Positions 14,109 to 25,300 of a stretch of 64,000 nucleotides of DNA are shown piece by piece (positions within the stretch are counted from its first letter, which is position 1; every line of letters begins with the position of its first letter). Source of the stretch: Cardiocondyla obscurior. Lineage: Eukaryota > Arthropoda > Insecta > Hymenoptera > Formicidae. The translations under genes were made by a program, and so were the position numbers. Where the stretch lies: assembly GCF_019399895.1 (NCBI RefSeq), contig NC_091865.1:3291001-3355000 (forward strand), read 5' to 3'. The notes below the pieces were generated by a model. It saw only the letters and a program-made list of their open reading frames with translations, searched no databases and had not been told where the DNA came from.

Positions 14109-15089
14109 CGATCGATGCGCAGCAGCGGAGTTTTGTAGTAATCCTGTAACAAACAAATAAAATTTAAATTGTAGAGATTAGAATAATGTCTAATGTTATA
14201 AAAAAATTTACGCGTCTCTAATAAATTTTTTTAATTAAATAATGGAAACCAAAGTTATCTATTAGCTGAACTAAATTTCAAAGAAATTAAATTTTTATTG
14301 AATTAAATTTGTTTTTGATTACTGAACTTTATTATGCAAATATTGAAGCAAAAATCTCGATAACGCAAAACTTTTAATTTGTTTTGTAAGTGAAATGTGA
14401 TGTTTACCTTAGGGTTGCTCCGCCGAGGCAGGATACCTCTCCTAGGCCTCCTCCTCCTCTCAGGATGTGTCGATGTTCAGGATGATCAGGATGTACGTCG
14501 GGTTAGTTTGTCCTTTCACACATTCTTCGAATTTCTATTTAACATAACAAGAATAATTGCTGGTTAGTTAGATTCTTACCACGGTTCGAGACATGATTGT
14601 AATAATAAGGTGAAAGATTGTAACACAAGTATATTTACCTTTCGACGTTTTAGTCAGAGTTCCGCTTCCTATTGAAAATAAGTGCCGAGACTGCCGAATG
14701 ATACGCAGTACGTGACCTTGGCTGGCGCGATTTCCGTAGTGGAACAAGGCGAGATATCCGAGATACGCAACTCACGAGCTCGGCCGCCCGTGTTTATATT
14801 TTCACCTGCAAACAATTCGATACAATATATCTTTAATATTCACTTCAATGTATCGTGTATTTGTAGTAAAAAATGAAAGAAAAAGCTAGAATAAATGACG
14901 CGCACGAGGAATCGTTTAATAAAATAAAAACGAATACTTACTCTGGGATTGCATAATGCCTCTCCAAAGCTTTGTTCTTCTCTCAGGGTGTCGGATGGGC
15001 CGAATCCTCCTTCCCTACAAAAGGGTCACGAAAAACGCTTCAATCGCTAATTAAACAGCGACGAGAGCACTCCTGTTTCTCCTCTGGAT
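14109..15089 (-). ncRNA. Possible spliced non-coding transcript or 5' UTR exons
   Basis: Four minus-strand blocks are each bounded by an AG acceptor and a GT donor. In transcript order they are 15,089-14,942 (acceptor CTGTTTCAG, donor GTAAGT), 14,805-14,639 (TTTGCAG, GTAAAT), 14,534-14,408 (TTAAATAG, GTAAAC) and 14,143-14,109 (TTGTTACAG, GTGAGT). No reading frame stays open through them: the first block has stops in all three frames. They could be UTR exons of a minus-strand gene extending left, a long non-coding RNA, or a coincidence of splice-like motifs. The GC-rich palindrome lies just upstream in that orientation. Confidence 0.3.
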
Positions 15090-15233
15090 CTGAAACAGAA
15101 AATCACTGGCTGATTAATAACAAATCAAGTATAGATTTACTGTAAAAATACAATTATTTTACCGTGCGTATCGAGATCCGCGAGCAGGTATTAGCTGCGA
15201 TCGACGATCTGGGGCGAAACGACGACTTGGCTC

Positions 15234-15514
15234 CGCGCGAGCGAGCCACGTAACGCCGCCGAGTTCGTCGTAGATCCAACGAGTCGCGGGATCTACGACA
15301 AACTCGGCTGCGTTACGTGGCTCGCTCGCGCGATTGCGTTGTACAAGATGGCCGATCACACTGGTCCTCGACTACTGTCGATCGCGCGCTGACCGCGTCG
15401 TGTGGACTTACAAGTTGTAAGTCCACACGACGCGGTCAGTGCGCGGTCGACAGTAGTCGACGACCAGTGTGATCGGCCATCTTGTACAACGCAATCGCGC
15501 GATCGAGCCACGTA
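15234..15514. mobile_element. Compound foldback/palindromic element
   Basis: Two GC-rich inverted repeats share an arm. The first has 44-bp arms (15,234-15,277 and 15,289-15,332) around an 11-bp loop. The second is a near-perfect palindrome with 100-bp arms at 15,314-15,413 and 15,415-15,514, differing at about four positions around a single central base (15,414). The sequence ACGTGGCTCG occurs in the shared arm and, inverted, at both outer ends. There is no coding frame typical of a transposase. It looks like a foldback or MITE-type insertion, or a recent inverted duplication. RNA from either strand would form a long hairpin. Confidence 0.7.
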
Positions 15515-15682
15515 CCCTCACCCCGCGCCCGTCTACCCTCCCTTGCCCTTCACCTCCACCGCGCCAACAACCTCTGTCTCGCTCCCGCTACGCAACGTAT
15601 ACATGACACAAATGAATTCATACCGAATATTCCCTGCGAGATTACGAACTCCCAACTAGAACACATCTCGCGATTCTCGTAG

Positions 15683-16006
15683 ATGAAATTCCACTTCGAG
15701 CAAGCTCCGACCGAACTGATCGACGACCAGCTTCTCTTTCAGTACTACCAACGATATTTCTCTCGGCCGTGTTACGAACGAATGTTCGTGTCCGGCAGAA
15801 ACGTTGTCGACGGCACCAAGATTAATCATCGATCAGCTCGCTTGGAGCTTGATCGAAGTAGGCTTCGATCAATTACTCTTAGGTTACGAAATTGGCCCGG
15901 GGAAGCAAATATGTTCTTGGTACAAATAGGAATAAAACTTACTTTAAAGGAAGGAAAGGCGATGCTGAGTACTCTCCGTACGTGGAGGATAAGGAGGAGA
16001 AGGTAA
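15683..16006 (+). CDS. Hypothetical 107-residue open frame
   Basis: A frame with a true ATG runs 107 codons just right of the palindromic element, in a locally GC-rich patch. The product is basic, especially at its C-terminus (it ends in a run of four Arg). It has no signal peptide, membrane segment or motif I recognise. In GC-richer DNA a frame this long can arise by chance. It could also be part of an exon, or a relic of the element next to it. I do not assign a function. Confidence 0.15.
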   Translation: MKFHFEQAPTELIDDQLLFQYYQRYFSRPCYERMFVSGRNVVDGTKINHRSARLELDRSRLRSITLRLRNWPGEANMFLVQIGIKLTLKEGKAMLSTLRTWRIRRRR

Positions 16007-19000
16007 TTTTCGCCGGCGTTGCATCTTCGCTAATCAAATATACGTAGAATTTGCAGAACGAACGGAGCGCGTCTTCTACACGTCCTACCAGATCGGCCGC
16101 CCGAGGGGGAATAAAAAAGGAAGACGGTAGCGCTGTAGCGCAAGCAGCGGCCGTATTAGGCCCTCTGTTGCGTCACCGCGCATGCGCTGCTCTCGTCTGC
16201 AAATACTCTAATTTTAAATCACTTCGTTTCACTTGCAACAAAATTTAAAGCATTATAAAATTAATGATATCCTGAATTATATATGAAACATATTAATTAA
16301 ATATTAAACTCAATGTGCAGCGAATCTGAACTGATGGATACGTGGCGGTATTTAATGGAATGAATGAATTATTTGTAGCTTACTTAATTAACCGAAGGAA
16401 AGGAATCTAACTAATTTTCGCATAATACAAATTATATTTAAATAATAGAGAGATATATACGTGCACCCGTAGTTTTCTAAAAATTATTAAATGTAAAAGA
16501 GCTCACTGTAATGTAAAAAAAAAGCCAAGGTAAATAACGCACAGTCTGTAATGTCTAGTATTAAAAAAAAAATATTAAATTTTATTTGAATCCTAAAGAG
16601 AAATGATAAAATTGTAAATAAATATTTTTAGTTTTGTACTAAGATACCTTTAATATTAAGATATCTTTTATTCCTTACGCGAAATACGTATCCGTACAAA
16701 ATGTAATTTTGTTTTTTTTCTTATAAATATCGGAAATAAATACGTCTCTATATTTCTCTACTCGTATTACTTTTCCAGTCAAAATCACAGAGAGATAAAT
16801 CTGTTTCTATATTTTATTGAGTTATGTAGTTTCCTCTCTGTGATGCAGCCGAAGGATAACAAAGGGAGACCTAGGTATGATCATAAAACTTGCGGATGTA
16901 AATATCAATCTCAACTCTTTTTTTTATATACCGAAAGATAAGTCCGTCTCTGCTTTCAACAAGCTATTGCGCGATGAGTTATATTTTGATATTAAGGTAA
17001 GGGATGCATGACTTTGATACATTTCTTTTCTTCGCAGTTGCTTCTACTCACTTCGAAAATTTTCAAACTCACGAAACTGCTTGAACTTTATCCTGGGCCG
17101 TCGAGCTTATTCTCATTTTGCACTTTTCTCTTTCATTCGCGGTATCGCGAAGAGTTATGGCAATACCGCGAACAGTTTCCACCGTCTACTTGATAATAAC
17201 GCGAAATTGATTACGGTTTTATCAACTTCGAGTCGATTGCACTACCGAATTTCAATAACTCCCATTAACGGGGAGTTGCGAACGTTGCTATTATAAAAAG
17301 TTAGTTAAATACTAGCCGACTTTGATTTACTATCGCAAACAAATACCGCGGTTATATTTATATTAAATAATATAAATATTTTCTGTAATAATTTCGTAAG
17401 GCTATTATAAAATGTCGTACCAGTTTAAATGCGCGCGTTTAAATTTCTTTTAGAACGTTAATAAATCTTCGGACAAAAGTTTTCGTTTCAGAATATTTTA
17501 TTTCGATAAGTCTCTCAAGAATTACGGTATTTGCCATTCTCTTTTTATCTAAGTAGATCTCTGATCGCCAAGAAAGCTCACATATGCATACGAAGCACAT
17601 ACCTCGGAACTTCTTCGGTTTCGAAGCAATTTCAAAGAACTTTGCCTGGGTGAGACAAGTAGCTTTACGAACGATTTAGTAGCTATTTTATCACCCTCAC
17701 TTACATTGAGTGGTGTGTTTGTGAACTTGGTGGTAGGGTTGTAACGACTGTAAAGTGCACAAGTACATCGAAGTAAATTTTCGAAATTGGCGGTCTCGTT
17801 AATTGTTGGCACACTGCAGTCAGTCGTTAGATCCTAGTTAAGATAAAGAGGCAATTGTGGTAGAGCCCAACACCGAATTCTATATATTTTCCGATCTACA
17901 TCGAGACAATTGGAACCCGTTGTCATATGAATTTATAGGCAGTCATCATGAAACCCTCATTAAACTCAGAAAAATGAGCTCATTAACTCTTGATTCTTCT
18001 ACAATCTGACCTCGATTCCGTGCGATAAGTTAGAAAGAGCGTTAAAAATGTCATCGTATCTGATAAAAATTGCAATATATGCAAGAGAATGCAATTGGCA
18101 AAAAGAACTACTATATATATATACAACAACAAATATATTAACGTATGTTACACCATCTTTTCACTTTGTTCATATTTTACTTTCTAAATTTCTTTTTTAA
18201 TCTCTGTTTTCTTTGTTCGTTTTTTTTCTGTTTTCTCGCAAAACCGTCTACGTTATCATTCAAAATTTTATGCACAAAACAACTAATTGCATGTGTTTCT
18301 TCTGCCTGTTTCAGATACTAACACAACTGAACTCACAACACACTAACCAACTACGTCTTTCGGTAATAAGCATTATGATCTCGCCCAGGGTCTCGTGCCA
18401 ACGCCCTAAGTCCTGATTGTGAAAAGGGTTTATTGCGTTCCACGCAATAAGGATCAGATCGGGGGAAAGCCCACATATCTTTCAATGAATAAATTTATCA
18501 GGCCATCAAATAAATCGTGGGTCAATGTAATTTAATTCACAGATATTCTGTTGTGGGAGTTGAATTAAATCTTTTGCTTCTAAAAGAAATAGGCAACGTG
18601 CATGAAGTACTGGAAAAGGTGTTAGGGTGAGCATTCTTGTAAATATTCTAGATAAATTTTCCTTAATCATACTTATTCAATTTAAATTACCGTAATAAGA
18701 TCTGATAAAAATTATATATAATTAATTAGATATACCTGCACTACACAAATGTCACATAATTCAATATCTTTGTGTTAAACGGAAAGCTATTTTTTTTTTT
18801 TTTTACACAAAGAATCATACGTTAGAATTATTGTGAGTTAAAGCGCAAAAAGCTTCCTCCGTTCTAAATTGCGATTCTTGTAAATTGTAGACCATTTGAC
18901 GTGAGTTTTGAGAGTGCAGGTATATCTGGCCGGAAAGTCCACTTCTGGTGATAGCAAGCGGAACGCGGAAAGCGCGGAAAAAGCAAGAAAATTCGCTGAC

Positions 19001-19324
19001 ATCGTACGTTCATATGTACGGCTTCTGTTGAGAAATCGATCACAGAGGCAGTCTAAAAGCGAATAAAAATGTATAATATATTGTTCCACAAAAGCATGTT
19101 AACGTGACTTGTGCATATTTATATAAGAATATATAAAATCATTTAATTACTTATAAAATTACGATTGCACACTCCGTTTTATATTAATAACTACAGAAAT
19201 AAAACTGCTAGAAACGAAATCGTAAATAAGAACGTTTGACGAGCGTGAAAGAGAATAAAAAAATACCATGATAAAACGAGAAAGGAATAAGACGATACCT
19301 AAGCTAGGGTGACTACCCTACGAA
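16007..19324. other. Region upstream of the KChIP long N-terminal exon
   Basis: No supported exon was found. The stretch is AT-rich. A small perfect hairpin lies at 18,430-18,450 (TTATTGCG and CGCAATAA around five bases). Short open frames near 17.0-17.3 kb and 17.5-17.8 kb show no family resemblance. Promoter or UTR sequence for the KChIP transcript beginning at or before 19,325 may lie at its right end, but I see no clear TATA box there. Confidence 0.4.
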
Positions 19325-22300
19325 ATGCCTTACAGAATTCCCCGTGGAAGTCTGTGGCAATTCCGGTGGCGTAAACGAGCGGGGCCTTTATCGATAAGAA
19401 GAGAATCCGCGGAAAGAAGACCGCATAAACGTACCTCTGGGTCCGTCGTGGTGTTGTCCGCCGGGGGTGGCGGTGGCAGTGAGGGCGGAGGAGGTTGCAG
19501 ACGTCGTGATTTGGAACGTCGAACGGGTGGCGGTCGGGGTGTTCCCTGCCTTGCCACCATCAGCTCTTCTGTCGCAGGAACCGCGGGGGGTTGTGGCCCC
19601 GTGGTGGGGCTACCCTCCTACAAAAAGCGCCAAGGTATTACGGCGTTTCATCATAATGAGGAGTGGCAGTACAAGTAAATGCAAAAAATAATATTTTATA
19701 AAACCAAAGATGTTTTAGATTTCATGGTTTTATCTCGCAGCTTAAATGCAACGTTATTGTTACAGATAATATTCTTTATTGGACTTACTCTTAAGAATTC
19801 AGAATGCCCCAGTTAATTATTTGCTCGCGAAATATGACGTACGTTCGCGTTACATATTTAAAACCAACGGCACCCTTGAGAACGCCTATATATTATGTTG
19901 TAATACCATCTTCCTTTGTCATTTGATATAAGCTCTTTGAAACTGAAAATAACAGGTAACGCAGAAGCTGAAGAGTTCTAAATTAAAAGCTCACATTTTT
20001 CTTAAAATTATTTAAAATGTCTTTTTTTTTCTTTTTCTTTTTAATGCTTACATTTTTTTTTATTTTAAACCGTTGTTTCAAGTTATGATAAATCCATGAA
20101 ATTTAACCTTATTAAAAACGCAGTTTATTTAATGAATTAAATAAACAGCGAATAGTTGTCTGTAAAAACTAAATGTTTGATTGTCTAAATGTTGCTCGAT
20201 ACCCCACTTATGTAAAAAGTACGTGTGGACTATTAAATAGAAGTGTAGGAATCTGATCGTGTCGTAAATTCTCAAAGGCAGTGGTTCTGTCTGGGGACGC
20301 GGAAATCGTGGACGTGGCAGAGGTCGCGGGGGCGGCGCGAACCTTTTTGGTTCCGGCGTCGCCCCCGCGAATTACGCACCAGGACTGCAGGGCGTTGCGC
20401 CTGGACTGCGGGAGGTCGTGAACATCCTCGGGAAAAGGAATCAAGCTGGCACCCTATCGGGCGTTGGGCCGCCACCGGGAACTCTGGATAATGATAGCGA
20501 AGAGGAAGGGACTTCCAAAAGACCACCGAGGCCTCTCTACAGGAGGTTAATCAACTACGTCAGACAAGCCTGGACCGGCGTCAAATTTGCCCTAGGTATA
20601 TTTGTTTCAGATTTATCAATAAAAATCGTTGTTGTGCCTTACGCAAGAAACAACCTTTCTGTTAAATGTAAAAATTATCAAGTTGATCATTACTATGGAA
20701 CATTGAAACTTTATTTGTAGCATTATCGTATTATCGTGCTTAAGTATTTAATGTTAGATATCCTATCTGAAACTAGTCATTTTAAATAGTAAATGAGAGC
20801 AAGAGTTACCTGCGCTAGGCGTCGCAGATGTAATTTTCTCGGACGTCAAGTGTATCTGGAACTGTGTCGAAGCTCGGGACGGATCCGTGCCGGCCGGCAG
20901 AGAATGCGCGTAGCGAATGCGCAATAGCTTTCTTGCACGTAAGGTGCACCTCGTGCTGTGCCAAAATCCGCAACGGGGTCCGTGCCGTCCGACCGGGAAT
21001 CTGCGCGTAGCAGATGCGCAGTAGCTTTCTTGCACGTAAAGTGTACCTCGTGCTGTGCCGAGATTTGTTACGGGGTCCGTGTTGGATAGGAAGTGTTGCG
21101 TTCGAATAAGTGTCGATGTCGTCGACTCGGGAATCAACGAACGATCATTATTCGTAGTGTGATTCTCCTGTGTGATTCTACTCATCGCTCTGTGCCTCGG
21201 ACGGGTCAAGGTTATGACGTGGACGAAACGCACGAAGTGCCGGCATTACCGACCCGCTTCACTCCCCACCTCCTTCAGCAACGTTCTGCAAGTTCCGGCG
21301 ATCGCCATTGTCGGGGCGTGATCTGCATCTTGCCAGGCTTCTTCGTCGCGGCCGTGGTTCTCATCCCATTTCGAGTGAGGTTCACGAACTTGAGGAAGGT
21401 CAAGTGTGCAGTGAAAATTTTATCTGGACCGTGTGTGTACGACATATCGGGGCTTGTCTCATTCGTCGCTTGGCGTAAATCAGCTATCAGCTTCGATCGT
21501 TCTGCCGACGAGAATTAATCGAAGTCGGAATTGACTTGGACCTAGTTTTACATCGTAGTCATTCTTGTGTCGGGATCGACGACGACTCGAGAGAAGATTC
21601 GGTGGACGTGAGCAACACTATGAATATCGAGAGTGTAAATGTATACGATAAATAATCGTGATAGTCTACCGTCATTTTTTTAGTCGTTCGTCTTTCGAGT
21701 ATGCGTTAGTGATCGGTGACAGTCATTATAAAAAAGCAGAGCAGTGTAATATAGTATCGAGTGATTTGAAGTGCTACAACACGCCAAGATAATCCAGGAT
21801 ACTCCCACGAAAAGAAGGAAGGAAGGAAGGAAGGAAGGATGGAAGGAAGGATGGAAAATTACTTAACCTAACTGGAAGCTACAAAGGTAAGTTAACTGAC
21901 AACATACACATATCATATCTCTATAGATCACTCAATTGTAATTATTAATATAATTAACTAATGTCTGAATGTAATGATGCGTGCGTAGCACACGCATGGT
22001 TTTCTCTAGCATAATACAAATTAAAAAAATGTTTAATAAGTTAAATCATTGTTCGTTCAAAGAAAAAAAGAAAAAGAAAATTAAACTTTAATTCTATCTT
22101 ATGTTTAAGTCGATAGTAATGTCATAAATACAAAATTAATAATACAGTACACATATCTAGTACATACCCAACAGCGATAAATTTATGAAACAATTTTATA
22201 TGTGCATAAGAAAATGTTGAGGAAAAGGTGACTTTTCTATTTTCTCATATATTCAAGAATCGAGAAATCATATGGGAATAACATTTTACATTTTATGAAC

Positions 22301-25300
22301 CTGAATGTATTCGATAAACTGTCGTCAGTGTACCTTCTATACTGTTTTCTATTGGACTACCAGTAAAAAAAGTAACTCGCGTACTTACTTGGGAAACGTG
22401 AAGGCCTCTAGAGCTTTCTTGACATTTTAACCAACACTGCACCCTACTCACATGTTTTACTGATCATCTATGTTGCATGACTCTTGCATGTATATAGTTT
22501 GCTTGTCTATTTATATCTTTCAATTATATCTTTATTCAATCAGAATTTAAGCAACCAGCAACTTTATTTTGATAAATATTTTTTTAATAAAATTGACAAT
22601 ACTTTGAAATCGTTGACACACTATATTAGTTTTATTTTTTATCTTTATTTTTACAATTATTAATAATTAATACTCATTTTGAACATGCGTCATTCAACAG
22701 AGGTAGCTTGAAACTCAAGTCTCATAGTGATTAAAAGTTTCTAAAAAATTTATAATAAAATTCATGAAGTATTCACTTTTATATTATCACATCGTGCATG
22801 GTGAGTGGTTTTACTGTCAACTTATGCTATTGTTTTTACGTATCTCGTGGTCGCCAAAGGCGTACTTTCATCACGCAACACTCTAGAGACCGACAGAATA
22901 TCAACGCAATGTATCCTGAGGATTCGGGGTCGCAAACTTCATGAAAATTCATACAGTCCAGGTGCGGTTTCATCCGCAAATTACATTTTCACAAACAAAT
23001 TTATGAGGGAAATATCTGGAACCAACATCGTCATCCGTGCGACGTATCAGTGCGAAGGACGGTGAAATACCGTTCGCAAACGCTTGCCTTGCATTTGTTA
23101 TCTGCTGGTTGCTCTCGACCATAACTTTATTGGAATGACGTATTTATCGGATCAGAATATTGCAAAAATGTGTATTACATACGGTTGTAATTCTAGCTAA
23201 TTCATTAAGCAAAATATAATTTTTAACAAACTTTTGTCATCACAAATTTACTCATTTAAATTAATGTAAGGTGAGACATACGATATGCGTGGAGTTAATT
23301 TATTTTTTTTCGCATTTATTTGTAAAATGTATTTTAAAATATAATCTTGTTCTCCGTACTTATTATACAAAAATTTTCATAATTTAAATTAATTATTATA
23401 AGGTTTCGTTGGACCGAAATTACATACAAATGAGATAAAATAAAATATATTACAGCGAAAATAGTAGAATGATAGAACGTTGCGCGACACAACATGATTA
23501 TAATCACGCACGTTGTTAACACTGTGACCACTCTTAACAAGCGCCACGAGTTTATTGCTTAAAAAAGATTTTAGCAGGTAAACCAAGCCATTCAATTATA
23601 AAGAAACTTGAAATAAATTAAAAAAAAATTATTAGTTTATTTATATTAATGAAGAAAATACGTATATGTGTAACTGCATTTATGAAGGAAAAGCATATCT
23701 CTCTGGAACCATTTACAAACAGTCGAATATTCTCATTGAATTTGCCAGCATATAATAGATTCCTGCGGGATCACTGTCGATGAACGCATTGACGGGAACT
23801 CCGATAGTCTAGCCTTTCATCACGAAACAGAGACCCATGTGCATCCAGCCTATGCGACGGCAACGGATGCATTCCGCGAGGAATACCTTTCATCTCTTGC
23901 ACAGATCCAATATCTCGAAAGTGGAGAAATCATCGAAGTCCACAATTCGGTCTTCATCCCTAGACCGTCCTCCAAAATGAGACGTAGGGTCGAACGGATG
24001 TTGCCTCACCGTTGACCCTATTTACGCTCGGTCAAACCGACCCTTTAGTTAAAGAGTATATGACACGAAAAAGTAGAGTACGGAAGCAAGTCGTCTAGAT
24101 TAAATTTCAAGTTTCTTTCTTCATCCGGTGTTTTTCGAGAAAATAGTGTAGAAGTGATATTAAAATACTCTGACTTGTACCAAATGCAATAAAAGGAAAC
24201 ATCTCTCTTACGATAGATCATATAACTTTTTATTGATATTTTGCTATATGATCTTTATCACGATTAATAGATAGAAACCATGACGAGGATAGGAAGTATA
24301 ATTACATAACGACTACGTTACGTAAACTATAAATTTTTCTGATTAGAATTCATGTTTTTAGAAACATTAGTAACATTTTAATTTGAAACTTTTTTTATTC
24401 TATATGACGCAAGGCGTTTTTTTTATTTTTTCATTTTTTTTTTAATTGATTTCGTGCTGTCATAACTTTCCAGCGAAATTCTCCAAGTTGTAATACAAAT
24501 ACACACCAGATGTTCTCTTCCCAAGCATTTGTTATCGTTCTCCTCGCGAGAGTTTCGCACCAATTTTCGGCATGTGTCGTTTTTGCCCTTTCTTGCGTCA
24601 CATTTGTCTCTAGATCGAATCAGAGAAATTCACTGCTGTCGGAACAAGACGATTCGATTTAAATTCCAACACTGGATTACTTTCCCACCTTCCAACTGCC
24701 GTAACCTTTCCCGTGGAAAACATAACATAAGCTTCCATGTATATGTATATGTGGAAATAGTGCAAAAATATTTCTCTTTTTCCCGCCCTGATCTTCCATC
24801 CTATGAGGGTATCGTATGCACGATACGTTTCGATTTCCACTGTACAATTCTACCCGTGGCAGTGTTTCACCACGTGGAAGGGATTTATTGCGAAATCACT
24901 TCATTCAAATTTATCTTTACTCAAAAATATATCTTTCTTGTTACATACTTGAATAGATAAGTAACATTTGAACATTTTATTTAGATTTTCTTTACAGTAA
25001 AATAGATAATAAACATTTAAACTAATTATATGTTATACGTACAATTATTAATGTAACTTTTTTTTTTTTTAATAACAGCGATATGTGCGAAATATAACTT
25101 GCAATTCCGTCATGTGCTCGCTCTTCAATTGTCAGATTGGAAAGCGATTCGAAAATTCACCTCATCTTTGATCTCACGATGTCGCTACGTTGAATAAAAT
25201 CTTATAAATATTGCATGAACCATGATATATATGTAGAACGGATGGCTTTCAAACTACAAGGAAGAGCAATTTTTACAAAATCTCGTCGAGCATATAGCAG

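Noticed and set aside
18430..18450. Perfect 8-bp stem hairpin considered as a small RNA or terminator
   Set aside because: Too short for a microRNA precursor, and the genome is eukaryotic; recorded only as a feature of the upstream region.
20763..21233. 156-codon minus-strand frame
   Set aside because: It reads through the 95-bp tandem repeat, so it shows periodic translation; no family resemblance.
21093..21518. 141-codon plus-strand frame
   Set aside because: The opening codon is GTG, there is no family motif, and the region looks like a leader exon or GC-rich repeat flank.
24529..24960. 143-codon plus-strand frame
   Set aside because: Starts at a non-ATG codon, shows no motif and lies in ordinary intron sequence of KChIP.
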